Shown one piece after another: positions 22,101-33,099 of a stretch of DNA of 64,000 nucleotides. Position numbers and translations under genes: made by a program. Under the pieces are notes generated by a model. That model had not been told where the DNA came from, did not search any database, and saw only the letters and a list, made by a program, of their open reading frames with translations. Source of the DNA: Argyresthia goedartella (Eukaryota; Arthropoda; Insecta; Lepidoptera; Argyresthiidae); contig OX463829.1 of assembly GCA_949825045.1 (NCBI GenBank), positions 21,732,715 to 21,796,714 of the forward strand, written 5' to 3'. Position 1 is the first letter of the stretch. Every line of letters starts with the position of its first letter.

Positions 22101-25100
22101 AACTCTCGAGTGATATTATTATGAAACTCGCCTTCGGCTCGTTTCATAAACCCAATCTCGTGTATTAATGCCCTCCATTATGTTGCAGTCACATAAACTA
22201 CTATTATGGCGGTTACAATAATTTTGCCGTCATCTACTTCAAGGCTTTGGTAGTAGTAATGGCGTTTGAAGTAATTGATTAAAATTGATATGTAAAAAGG
22301 ATCATCGTAAGCGACAATTTATCCCGTTTTCATTCATAATTTACTTAGTTTCTGATGTATTTTTTGAAATAAGAATCACGAAGTGTTAATAGAAAATATT
22401 TATTATTTATTTCTCATTAATTGCAAATGTTTGGTAGCACGCTGAGACCAATGTAATCAAAATCAAACTAAGCATATCCTGTTGGATCCCTTATGTGCTA
22501 GTCCTTATCAGTATCTTCTTGGTCAGTTTCAGCTAATTCGCCGGGAATTGCTTCATCTTGCGTCATACATACATAAATATTCTTCGTGGTACCTACTGGG
22601 ATCTTATTTTTATAACATAAATCCACCAAGTCTCTGAAGATACTTAGCAGCTGAGATTTTGAGCATCACATGGTATAGTTGCATCAGCCCTTTAGTGATC
22701 CCTGCAAGTATTTGATCTCGATCTCATAATCAGGTCCATGTTCAATTCGTATTTATAGTGTAGTTTGAGAATAGTGATCCTCAAAGAACCCTTATAGGAA
22801 TGTAATAACTGGGTTATAATTTTTATGGTTCCGTACACGAAGGGTGCCAAACGGGACCCTACTACTAAGCCTCCGCTGTCCTTCCGTCCGTCCGTCCGTC
22901 CGTCTGTCACCAGGCTGTATCTCATGAACCGTGATAGTTTGACAATTGAAATTTTCACAGATGATGTATTTCTGTTGCCGCTATAACAACAAATAGTAAA
23001 AAACAGAATAAAATAAATATTTAAGGGGGCTCCCATACAACAAACGTTTTTTTTCTCTCGTATTTGCTCGATATTGATTACGGCATTAGGTAGACGCCTG
23101 AAATATTCACATAATATTTATTTATATATTCACTTTAAAAATAAATTTATATAAAACAAATATTTAAGGGGGGCTCCCATACAACAAACGTGTTTTTTTG
23201 CCGTTTTAATAGATAATGGTACGGAACTTTTCGTGCGCGAGTCCGAATCGCACTTGGCCGGTTTTATTAAAACGGACCACCCGAAAATTAAAAGCTATTT
23301 TGAATTTCGCTGACAGCAAAGCTCGTGAGAATGATTTTTCGTATCAAATAAATAAAAAATTCTTTATTAGTCTAGATATTCAACATGTATTTTACTAAGT
23401 TATTACAATTTGATTAAAAAATAATCCAGAGGGATAGTATTTCAATCACAGCTTTCGTCGGAATTAATATTTGCAACACGTTTTTTCTAATTTGTTTGTA
23501 GTAAATGACTATGATAAATTGATGCGTTATGTCGCTTGCGATAACAAGTAGGGTTGCTTACGTTGCATTATTCTAAGACCATGGTAACTTACGATAAAAA
23601 TTATTACGTAGGTTACGTAAAAAAAATAAGAATAACTGTACTTACGATTTAAGATAAATCAAGCAGTTGCTAGAACTTTCTCTTGGATGTATTTTGGCGG
23701 GAAACGACAAGATGTTGCCATCCGTTGTAGTTTAAAATGTCATTTACGATAAAAAACGCAATTTCGATAAAATTGACGCTTACGCTAAATTGTCGGTAAG
23801 GACTCGACATTCCTGGACATATGCAATTCTCACCTCATCCACTTCCACCGTATGCTACTTATTGTTAGACATGACTTTGGTCTTTGACATGAACATGCCA
23901 AGTCCAACCACAATTATAGTAATATTGTAATTGGTTATTATATAATGAACTAATGAAAATCTACGCTTATCCGTTGTTTGATCGGGAGTAAGGTTACCTG
24001 TTACCTATAGCTAATATAAAAATTCAAATATTGCACCTGGGTTGCCTATGTAAATCTGGTGACGATGCTGTTAAAATGTTATTCATTAATGACTGTTCTG
24101 CCACCCCGTTTATGGAAATGCGTGACGATGTATGTAATAATCCTGAGCCAGCAATGTCCATACGCAGTAAAACCTATTTTTCGCTTCCAGCTAACCCAAA
24201 AACGTTAGCATTCTTCTCCCACTCCGGCATGTTGGGAACGACTGAGGCAATACATTTCGGTGTCCCTGTCGTCGCCATGCCGATACTGGGGGACCAGCCA
24301 GCCAATGCTGCGGCAGTCGAAGAGAGCGGACTAGGAGTTCAGATACTTGTCGGTGAACTCACGAAGGAGAATCTTCTTGCGGCTTTCAAGAAAGTTTTGG
24401 ATCCCAAGTAAGTTCCTTGAATGCATATAGTATAAACCGGCTTATTTATTTATTTCTAACGTTAAGTGCAATTAAATATGTTGGACTATACATACATAGT
24501 CAGGTCATAAGTTCTGTCACACAATAAAAACTTTTGAATTGAGAACGCTGGCCACAAAAAAGTTTATTGAATTCGAATTTCGAATTTTTCATGAAAATAA
24601 GAATGTGTACTTTTTAGAATTTTCCTCATTTATATGGAGTGGACACTTAAAGAAGACCGTGTCGCAGTTATTGCGTTGCATCGTTGCGGTTACGCGCCAA
24701 TTAAAATTTTCGACTTACTGAAAAATTTGAATATAACCAAAAGATTCGTTTATCGTACCATAAAACGATACAATGAAGACTCTAGTGTAGATGACAGGTC
24801 AAGAAGTGGTCGCCCTTGCTCTGTTAGGACTCCAGCAGTGATAAAAGCTGTGAAGGCGCGATTTCAAAGAAATTCCATACGTAAGCAGAAACTGTTGGCC
24901 CTTCAGATGGGGTTAAGCAGGACCACGGTGAAAAGGGTGTTAAATGAAGACTTAGGGCTTAGGGCATATCGAAGAAAAACAGAACATCGTTTGGATGCTC
25001 GTTTAATGGACCTGAGACTGAAGAGATGCCGCGCTTTGTTGAAGCGGTACGAGGGAAAAAAGGATCGGGAAATTCTTTTTTCGGATGAAAAATTTTTCAG

Positions 25101-26133
25101 CGTGGAAGAGAGCTACAACAAACAAAATGATAAGGTGTACGCACACAGCAGTGAAGAAGCGAGCAACCGTATTCCGCGTATCCAACGAGGTCATTTTCCA
25201 TCCTTGCTCATGGTTTAGTTGGGAGTCTCTTATTGGGGCTTAACTGAGGTACATTTTTGTGAGAAAGGCGTAAAAACGAATGCAGTTGTGTATCAAAATA
25301 CAGTCCTCAAGAAACTTGTGGAACCTGTTTCTCATACCATGTTTAATAACAGGCACTGGGTATTCCAACAAGATTCTGCGCCAGCTCATAGAGCGAAAAG
25401 CACACAGGACTGGCTGGCGGCGCGTGAAATCGACTTCATCCGGCACGAAGACTGGCCCTCCTCCAGTCCAGATTTGAATCCGTTAGATTACAAGATATGG
25501 CAACACTTGCAGGAAAAGGCCTGCTCAAAGCCTCATCCTGATTTGGAGTCACTCAAGGCATCCTTGATTAAGGCAGCCGCCGATATTGACATGGACCTCG
25601 TTCGTGCTGCGATAGACGACTGGCCGCGCAGAATAAAGGCCTGTATTCAAAATCGCGGGGTTCATTTTGAATAAACTTTATTACCATAAGAATCTATGTT
25701 TTATTAAGTTCATTTTGCTATATAAATGTTTACATAAATAATAAACATGTCTACATTATTTCATATTGCACATGTGACAGAACTTATGACCTGACTATGT
25801 ATAAATATGCTGATGAAGATTAGCAGTAAAACTCAAATTGCACCTTTCAGATTTCGCGAGAATGTGAAGAGGATCTCAAACGCTTGGCACGACCGCCCGA
25901 TGTCTGCTATGGATTCTGCCATCTACTGGACTGAGTTTGCGGCGAGACATAGTAACCTCACATTCAGGAGTGCAGCGGCTGATGTACCCTTCTACCAATA
26001 CGCGCATCTTGATCTCGCCCTAATTTTCACAAGTCTTGTGAGTCTATCTACATGGTTGTTCATGTACGTTTGCTGTGGAAAGAAGAAAGTGGTGCCCGTG
26101 AAAAAGAAGGGTAATAAATCGAAACGGGAATAG
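19134..26133 (+). CDS. UDP-glycosyltransferase B, complete, four exons
   Basis: Exons are 19134-19943, 20600-20822, 24191-24407 and 25851-26133; they join in frame to 510 residues, a normal UGT length. The start ATG is followed by a signal peptide (about residues 1-20) and NILCVFPYHGKSHFF, where the second histidine is at the position of the catalytic His of UGTs. Exon 2 has IYISFGSV and SSWLPQIDIL. Exon 3 has the signature FFSHSGMLGTTEAIHFGVP with GDQPANAAA. Exon 4 has AWHDRPMSAMD, a C-terminal membrane helix and a lysine-rich tail. The product should be a type I ER membrane protein using UDP-glucose (family knowledge). A TCAGT-rich stretch (19029-19045) could hold an initiator. AATAAA is at 26150-26155. 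The intron 3 mariner ends 51 bp before exon 4. The subfamily was not assigned. Confidence 0.93.
21096..21345. repeat. Possible inverted-repeat element in UGT B intron 2
   Basis: TTAAACTGCACATCAATATT near the left resembles the reverse complement of the right end (TTTAATCGCACATCAAAAAT) over about 40 bases with several mismatches. No target duplication was identified. Confidence 0.35.
21751..22200. repeat. Copy of inverted-repeat family M1 with outer arm
   Basis: ATCTACACACGTATCATAAA starts the inner unit and GAGCTTATGATATGCGTGTA ends it (to about 22075). Beyond that, TGTACATAATTAGGCATTAA and CAGTCACATAAACTACTATT form the outer arm found at the left of the copies near 8.0, 58.1 and 62.4 kb. 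The orientation is reversed relative to those copies. It lies in intron 2 of UGT B. Confidence 0.7.
22822..23263 (+). repeat. Copy of dispersed repeat family R1, short-internal variant
   Basis: The copy starts GGTTCCGTACACGAAGGGTG, has GTCC units and ATGAACCGTGATAG, then AAGGGGGCTCCCATACAACA, which occurs twice (about 23023 and 23168). It ends GGTACGGAACTTTTCGTGCG with CGCACTTGGCCGGTTTT. The segment containing GGATGCACCTGGTTACG of other copies is missing. Intronic in UGT B. Confidence 0.8.
23400..24190. other. Rest of UGT B intron 2, no gene seen
   Basis: AT-rich sequence with ACGATAAAA-like words recurring between 23.5 and 23.8 kb. There is no domain or splice-supported frame before exon 3. 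Confidence 0.4.
24495..25799 (+). mobile_element. Full-length mariner of the maT (DD37D) type
   Basis: The 27-bp terminal inverted repeats at 24495-24521 and 25773-25799 are identical (start CATAGTCAGGTCATAAGTTC). TA occurs on both sides (24493-24494 and 25800-25801), the target duplication of Tc1/mariner elements. The 1305-bp length is normal for mariners. It lies in the same orientation as UGT B, filling most of intron 3; without it the intron would be about 136 bp. Confidence 0.93.
24634..25674 (+). pseudogene. Mariner transposase, one in-frame stop
   Basis: The 346-codon frame is interrupted only by TAG at 25216-25218 (after PSLLMV, where related proteins usually have Trp, so TGG to TAG is likely). 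N-terminal helix-turn-helix DNA-binding regions occupy roughly residues 1-110, with the GRP linker motif (SRSGRPCS). The catalytic triad reads as D in ILFSDEKFF, D in VFQQDSAPAHR and D in SPDLNPLDYKIW. Counting gives 37 residues between the second and third, hence DD37D. The frame after the stop is otherwise intact to GVHFE and TAA. Confidence 0.92.
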
Positions 26134-26159
26134 AATGATCAAATAATCAAATAAATGAT

Positions 26160-27222
26160 ATGAAATACAAATTTGACTATTATTTCATTCTAAATTAGCG
26201 CAGTGTTACCAAAAATTATTTATCTTTACAACCCATCTACAACCCGTCATGGGAAAAGTTAAATTTACCTTGAGCTTTGGGCGTTTGGGCCATCTGTAAA
26301 GGGTGAAACTTCTAGGTCATCATCTAAACGGATGTGCCTTTGCTGTGCATTTGCAAAATTGTATACTCTTTAATTTGTTACATAGTAACTTTTGCTAGGA
26401 TGCACTGTAAATAATTTATGAGCGATAAACCAAAAAAGTCCCAACATTTCTATGTTTTGTAGCTGCCAAAAGTTATCCCGAGATATCTTTACCATTTTTG
26501 ATTTTTACTCAGTTGCACTCATATCTAAAAGATACCAAAAAAAAATGCAACAACTTTTCTAACAACCCCTGTAGCTTCGAAGCTCTACCGACTGGCGTAA
26601 TAGTAAATCCCCCGCGCGCGTGATAAAACCCCCATGACACTGAAAATAAAGAGTGTAGGACACATTAGCTGCTTTTAAAGTTATCAAAATGTTCTACGTA
26701 TTTTCTTGTATTATTCTATCTATTTTGAGATATTTGTTTAGCGTTTAAATACCTACATGCCGCAACATATAGACTGGCAAATCAAATATTGGTTTGTCTA
26801 TTAGTACCCATAGTAATGTGCGGTAATATTTCACTTATGTTGCAATTATTTTTTTCTAGTATTTCCTCCCATGGTACACCTACCTACTAAAACGTTTCAT
26901 GGTCCATAGAAGTAAAATGGTGACCAAACGCCCTGCAAAAACTTGTTTCCTAGACGACTTCTGGTGTATGGAATAATTAGTTCAACATGCACTGTAAATG
27001 TCCGTGAAATTTCAGAATGAGTCCTAGGGCAAGAAAGCAAGGTTCACTCTCTCACAATGTGCTCACAAATGGGCAATATTTCATGTAAATATGCAGTACG
27101 CACACACTCTCAACTATGTCGTGGACAGCCATCATGGGCTACGATTTCCGACGATATCGATATGATACATTCTCCTTCCCTGCAATGTCGCAGCACCGTA
27201 TTGTGTCGTTACTGTGTAAAAT
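26160..27222. other. Intergenic stretch, no gene seen
   Basis: AT-rich DNA between UGT B and the cysteine-rich gene. No domain was recognised on either strand. Confidence 0.45.
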
Positions 27223-27230
27223 TATAAAAG
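27223..27230 (+). promoter_or_regulatory. Candidate TATA box (TATAAAAG)
   Basis: TATAAAAG fits the core-promoter consensus and lies 730 bp upstream of the ATG of the cysteine-rich gene. A good 3' splice site (TTTTTCTTAG, ending at 27942) just before that ATG implies a non-coding first exon. GTAAGG near 27550 could be its donor. This is inference. Confidence 0.3.
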
Positions 27231-27959
27231 CAGCCATTGAAGACGCATTCTACAACTGATACCAAAAAGGTTGATTATTGATATCGAGCAGAGAATAAAG
27301 AAGAACAAATTATTTTATTCTATTATCAAACTTGACAACTATTTTCACTTGCATGTCAAACCACCATCAAAACAAGTCAAAGTTTCCCAATGTGAAAGTT
27401 CCATACCTACTCCAATGCCGCCGTATCCAATATAAGTTCAACAAACAGGAATGATGGACTTACACCACCGACTCAATGGACAACGATAGAAAACTGAAAA
27501 TGTATTACAAGAACAAGTCACAACACATCGATCACTTCCCATAGCACGGGTAAGGGTGAATATACATTCAACCAACTATTTGTTTGCATTTCTCAATGTC
27601 TTGTTGTAGCAAGTGATGAAGATGAACAATATATATTTGTAAGTATATAGTATAATAAGCCAGCGGATCAAACTAGGTCTCGTCAAAATCCGTATCACTG
27701 CATGTCTAGATTCTGACATCTCGATGCCTTGGGTTTAGGCTATTATTCATTCATATCAGTAGATAGGTCAAGATGATCTCGCTCGAGTCCCAGCCAAAGT
27801 AGCCCGGCGTGGCCTATAATGGTACCAGAGATGAATTGTCAAAATACCTATCTGCAGAAATAAATTTCCAAGATTGCTTCATAGTAATCTTCGATTATCA
27901 ATATTCTAATATCGATTTATTTACAAAATCGGTTTTTCTTAGGTCAACACATCGCGAAC

Positions 27960-29050
27960 ATGGCGTGTTGCTGTGGTGGTTGTGGGACAGGTATGTGAGT
28001 CTTTTTCACCCAGTTCGTATTGTCCAGCTTGCTTACCTATTAATACAGGATAAGGAAATCTGATATTGTTCTTCAGTACATTCGGTATGAAAGAAGGGAT
28101 GAAGTGCCCGTTTTTCTGCGGTCAACCATCGTTTAGGATCGATTTATGCGTGGCAAATTATTATCTTACACAGTTTCATTGTTTTACAGGCAAACAAAAG
28201 GTTATAACCAGCTGCCTAGGGCGCTGCGATCTGCCCAAGCACAGATGTCTGGACTGCGATATCGTCAGAAAGAGCAAGCCAGTTCCCAGTTACATGGGAT
28301 GGCATTACCTCGCTAAAAATGCTCCTGAACATCAGGTTATCACTCATTAATCGTGGATCGATAGTTAAAATGTCGTCTTAGCTTCGCGCGTTGATAATGT
28401 TATCTGAAAGGACAACAACCCGACCCAAAAATGCACCACAACTTCCAAATCCCGACATCGCTGCCTGACCCCAGATAATCTAAGCATATTTACATACTAG
28501 TAATCTAACATAGGTAGTCCAATCCTGACAGTCTCGTGTTCCTCGAATCACAACCATTCATATATTTCAGTTGAAGTGCGGCTGGCGTCCGGGCCATATC
28601 TCCTGCGCGGTACTGAGGCGAATCGAAGAAAACAACTGCGAGAGACTCCCTTGCAGACCTCCCTACCCGTGTTGCCCTAAGCCCGTATGCTGCAATAAGT
28701 CTCTATGCGCCAGCCCTAGCTTCGTCACAGTATGGCCGACACCCAGCTGCCACAAACCTCCCTGCTCACCACTGCCCCTCCTGAGGATAGTCAGGCACGG
28801 CGGCCAATACACTATTTCAACCGCACCGTCGACCATCAGCAACGCCCCATCCGGCCCGTACCCGCTCAAATACGTGTTAGACACCGACGGCAAATCTGAA
28901 CCGGCAGCGAAATACAGCGTCGAGGCAAAATACAACGACCTCCAATTCGATTACACCAGTTCCAACTCGTCGTTTGTCCTGGACTTTACGCCGCCTGACA
29001 AATGTCCGAGGAAGTCTCTGTGTAAGATCCCATGCATGAGCTGTGAGTGA
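27960..29050 (+). CDS. Cysteine-rich protein of 218 residues, unrecognised
   Basis: Exons are 27960-27990, 28190-28335 and 28571-29050. The joins are in frame (phase 1, then phase 0) and give 218 residues. I do not recognise it. The N terminus is MACCCGGCGTG, with no signal peptide or membrane helix. A cysteine cluster follows (CLGRCDLPKHRCLDCD), then a proline/cysteine stretch (PCRPPYPCCPKPVCC), then a serine/threonine-rich region and CKIPCMSCE at the end. About 30 residues are Cys. Exon 3 is clearly GC-richer than its surroundings, which supports coding. The donor of exon 2 (GTTATC) is weak. AATAAA is at 29275-29280. The CCGGC-type start and Cys/Pro blocks recall insect sperm-tail Cys-Gly-Pro proteins, but this is only a resemblance. 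Confidence 0.65.
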
Positions 29051-29274
29051 AGTGACCACCGATTGGTCGCCAATGAAGAATCCGGTATAATTTTTCACCC
29101 TGGGTCTCAGGAGGATATGAAGGAAGAAAGTAAGCCAAACCGAGGAGCCGAATACAAAACCAATATGTTTGAAATGTGGCTGCGATAACAACATAATGGA
29201 CTACGAAATAGATGTTGATGACTGACTCCCTGCTAGTTTATAGATTCCCAAACTAACAATCAAAAAAATCCTGA

Positions 29275-29280
29275 AATAAA
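29275..29280 (+). terminator. Polyadenylation signal AATAAA of the cysteine-rich gene
   Basis: AATAAA lies 225 bases after the stop codon at 29048-29050, a plausible 3' UTR length. Confidence 0.55.
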
Positions 29281-29294
29281 TGATTTAACTACTT

Positions 29295-29400
29295 TTTCCT
29301 TTTATTGGCCCGTAGGATTGAATAACTGGCTCAAAGTGGGCACGATTGTACCTCTGTCACCCCGCATAGGAAAAGGCGTGACGCTATGTTACGTTATTTA
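29295..29400. repeat. Dispersed repeat shared with 42.6 kb
   Basis: TTGAATAACTGGCTCAAAGT, then GGGCACGATTGT, CACCCCGCAT and GGAAAAGGCGTG, recur with few changes at about 42608-42685. This is probably the 3' part of a SINE or LINE; the boundaries are uncertain. Confidence 0.55.
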
Positions 29401-29787
29401 CCCATAGGATTAGCCCAGCCAGTTTGGATAAGACCGTAAAGTGTATTGTAGTCTCTAGCTATAGCTTGCATATTGTGTATTCTCTCAGATCGGTAGGTAT
29501 AGGAGCCGAGGGTTAAGGTCACGCAGACCATTTTACAGATACATTTTCCTGATGCGCAGCTAACGTTACAAAACTGAGTCGTCGTCAAGCGGACAAAAGG
29601 CATCCTTCTGGTTACGTTTCAGGGCAGTGGTCCAACTGCTCTGTCCAATTAGTTGGACTCCGGGCCTTTACTATTGGTCGTGGTCCAACTATCCTTGCAG
29701 TTGGACCACGGCACCATTGTAGAGTTCCCAGGTCCAATTAAAACAATTTCAAATAATAAAACTGCAATTATTGTAACCACAGCACCT

Positions 29788-31355
29788 TTTTAGGGTTCCG
29801 TACCTACCCGTTTGGGTCTTACTTTCGGGACAGATTCCAGATGGTTACAATCAATGGATATCATTCCGAAAGAAGATTAGTATCTTGTGGTGTAATTCAG
29901 GGCTCAATTTTAGGACCTCCAATACACACTTTTTATTAATAGGATTAACCAATGCTTCCAACATTGTCAGATACTAATGTTCGCCGATGACTTAAAAATC
30001 TTTAAAAAAATTAATTCTCTGGAAGATTGTATTAGTTTACAAGAAGACCTTAATAGATTCCACGAGTTTTGTCTAACTAACAAACTTCAACTTGCGCATA
30101 ATAAATGTAAACAGATAACTTTTACGCGTAATAGGAACAAGATACTCCAACCATACAACATCGGTGGCCAAGAAATGGAGAGGGTTTCCGCAATTCGAGA
30201 TTTGGGTGTCCTTTTCGATGAAAAACTCATTTTCGACGACCATATAGAGAAAATTTGTACGAAAGCATATCAGATAGTCGGTTTCATATTAAGGGTTAGT
30301 AAAAACTTTAATAAGAAACTTACATATATGACACTCTATAAAACCCTAGTAAGATCCCAACTGGAGTATGCTTCTATTGTATGGAATCCCTTTTATGCCG
30401 TTTACAGTGACAAACTTATACACTATAGACTTACACATAGCAAAATGAGCTACGAAAACCTCATGTCACTCTATAAAGTACCTAGTTAGGCCTCTAGACG
30501 CACAATAACCGACGAATTATTTTTATATAACATATGTAACAACCACTATGATTGTCCGGAGCTTGTCGAAGAAATTAAATACCTTGCCCCACATACAGCA
30601 ACGCCACGCCGTCCCTGTAAACTTTTTTATCTAAATCCAACGCGCACCAATTCCGGTCTTCGTGCGCCGCTACATCGAATTTGCCATACCTATAATGAGA
30701 GGTTGCTGTCGATAGACATATTTAGGAGCAAAAAAACATCTTTTAAAAAAGAACTAACAAATCATATGGGTTTGAGTTTAAGGTAGATTAAGTATTTTAA
30801 AATTATCAAAAAAATATTTGTATCACATTATTTTTATAAATGTTTGTTTTAGTGATGAACGTATAAGGTAGCAAGCTTACAATGTATTTTGTGTTTGTAA
30901 TTTATGTTTTGTAAAGTTTATTACTGTTGTTTGTCCAAATAAAGTAAAATAAAAATAAAAAATACCCGAAGGGTTCCAAACGGGACCCTATTACTAAGAC
31001 TCCGCTGTCCGTCCGTCCGTCCGTCTGTCACCAGGCTGTATCTCAAGAACCTAGCTAGCTAGAGAGTTGAAATTTTCACAGATTATGTATTTATGTTGCC
31101 GCTATAACAACAAATACTAAAAGACAGGATAAAAGAAATATTTAAGGGGGCTCCATACAACAATTCTTTCAATACCACATACAAACTTATGGATGCACCT
31201 GGTTACGTACATGGAGTGTGAAAGTAACCGCACCAATAACTTTGTAAACAATATTTTGCTGTGTAAAATCCAAACTATTCACTCCACACCATCGCTTCCA
31301 TTGAACGGTGGTACGGAACCCTTCGTGCGCGATTTAGACTCGCACTTGACCGGTT
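29788..31355 (+). repeat. R1 repeat copy split by a LINE
   Basis: The R1 start TTTTTAGGGTTCCGTACC is at 29788-29808. R1 resumes at about 30960 with TACCCGAAGGGTTCCAAACG and runs to GCACTTGACCGGTTTTT at 31355. TACC appears on both sides of the insert, a possible short target duplication. Confidence 0.8.
29812..30958 (+). mobile_element. 5'-truncated LINE inside R1
   Basis: GVIQGSILGPP (about 29890) and LMFADDLKIFKKI (29974 onward; FADD catalytic motif) are followed by SAIRDLGVLFDEKLIFDDHI and YKTLVRSQLEYASIVWNPF. The ORF stops at 30487-30489 (TAG), but homologous sequence continues in the same frame to NHMGLSLR and a stop at about 30784-30786. A frameshift lies between the VIQG and FADD blocks. 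The 3' end has AATAAAGTAAAATAAAAATA. The order and motifs are those of Jockey/CR1-type reverse transcriptases. Confidence 0.8.
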
Positions 31356-31359
31356 TTTA

Positions 31360-31706
31360 ATTAAATAATTAGTTTAACAACGTTTTTAATACAGAACTAA
31401 AAGTAATTTCCTTTTCTCTTAAAAAAATAACAAAACAAAACTGGAACAACAAAATGTGTTTTTAGGTAATAATAATATATTACCGTAATTTTCCTAAAGC
31501 ATGGCCTATAGTTATTTCACCTGTGATCATTTGAAGTTGTATTTCTCTTATATAGTCGTCGTTCTCGATTTGAATCTTACGCCTATTACGTCTTGTCTGG
31601 TCACATATTGATAATGTTGAAAACATTTAAAAGTCGCAGTAAGGTTTTATTTATACAACTTTTGATGATTAAAGTTTACTATCAAAATCTTATTTATTCA
31701 TGTCAA
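31360..31706. other. Intergenic stretch, nothing recognised
   Basis: AT-rich DNA between the R1 copy and the inverted-repeat unit. No domain was seen. Confidence 0.4.
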
Positions 31707-32299
31707 CTGCGTCAACCCGCTTTACTATGCCCGGAACCTTAACTTCGCACGACGTCAACTTTTCTGATCACTATACTAGACTTCGCATGGGGCGTCAACT
31801 AATTCAGCTTGGTTCGGATTATTCCTGATTATACCTCAGTGGCTGCCTCGATAGATGCCAAGGGAGTGACATTATTGGGAAATTCCTAAATAGAAAAAAC
31901 CTTTACTAAAAATAAGATAACAATTATATTTAAAGGGACAATGACAAGTATGATCACCAATACAAGCGATTCTCACTGGCCATATTAGTATGACATGCCA
32001 GTATGACCACGAAGAAACGGGGACATCACGGTGCGTTAAGAAAGTGCTCTATAACTAATCGCCGTATCGACGATGGCGCAAACGCGAAATGACTGTTCCG
32101 TTCCGAACACAGATGGATTTCAGTTTCAAAAACCAAAAATGTCAGAAATGTACTTATTATAATTTGTGTTGTATTTTGTATGGGAAATTGACTTTTTCAG
32201 AAATTTAAATAAAGAATAAACTTAGAAAAAAAATCATAGTTTTCCCAGGCACAAATTTATATTTTTTATCATTGTGACAGGTATCAACATCCTGTCATC

Positions 32300-32765
32300 C
32301 AGTGGTCTAGGATCAGTTTTTTCCTGTATATGAAAGTTTTTTAGTTTGACAGCTGTCATCCAAAATGAAGATCTCTTTGAGAGCTGTCATATATCCATAC
32401 GTACCAGTGGTCTAGGATCAGTAGTTTCCGGGATATGCCATCTTTTCGTTTGAGAGCTGTCATCGGAATTGAACATCTCGTCGAGAGCTGTCATATCTCC
32501 ATACATAGCAGCGGTCTAGGATCAGTAGTTTCCGAGATATGACAGTTTTTAGTTTGACTGCGTCATCCGAAATGAAGATCTCGTCGAGAGCTGTCATTTC
32601 TCCATACATACCAGTGGTCTAGGATCAGTAGTTTCTTAGATATGACAGTTTTTAGTTTGACTGCGTCATCCGAAATGAAGATCTCGTCGAGAGCTGTCAT
32701 TTCTCCATACATACCAGTGGTCTAGGATCAGTAGTTTCCGAGATATGACAGATTTTAGTTTGACA
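32300..32765. repeat. Minisatellite, about 4.5 units of 103-105 bp
   Basis: Units start at 32300, 32405, 32509, 32612 and 32715, each with CAGTGGTCTAGGATCAGT (CAGCGG in unit 3). Each full unit also carries GAAGATCTC- and GAGAGCTGTCAT-like blocks. Units 3 and 4 are almost identical, which suggests recent spread; unit 1 is the most divergent. Confidence 0.9.
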
Positions 32766-32847
32766 CAAGAAAATCATGACACCTGTCAAAATAACCTTTG
32801 CAACCCCCTATGAGAAAACGCGTAAAAGAAAGTAAATTAAACTAGAC

Positions 32848-32935
32848 AGAAGGGGAAAGCAGACGGACTGGGAAAGCAGACGGATTGGGAAGTACCTATA
32901 CTGATTGGGAAAGTGGACGGACATGGAATAAGACG
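32848..32935. repeat. Degenerate short tandem array (about 17-20-bp units)
   Basis: Repeated GGGAAAGCAGACGGACT-like words (GGGAAAGCAGACGGATT, GGGAAAGTGGACGGACAT and shorter forms) follow one another four to five times. Confidence 0.6.
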
Positions 32936-33099
32936 GATCGTGAAAAACCAGTAGAAGAAGACCGACTGTGAAACCATTATATTTTATTTTTATTTATTAT
33001 TCGAGTTCAATGTCAGCTAGCAGTAAGGTCTAGTAAATAATAAACTATAAGTTGATGCAATGAAATGTATCAGGCTTAGTAAAGCGGGTTGACGCAGTG

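Larger units (their letters stand above)
31707..33097. mobile_element. Unclassified 1.39-kb unit with 25-bp terminal inverted repeats
   Basis: 31707-31731 (starts CTGCGTCAACCCGCTTTACT) and the reverse complement of 33073-33097 match at 24 of 25 bases. Inside are a minisatellite of about 104-bp units and a degenerate array of about 18 bases. There is no transposase and no convincing target duplication, so it may be a non-autonomous DNA transposon or an older rearranged copy. Confidence 0.5.
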
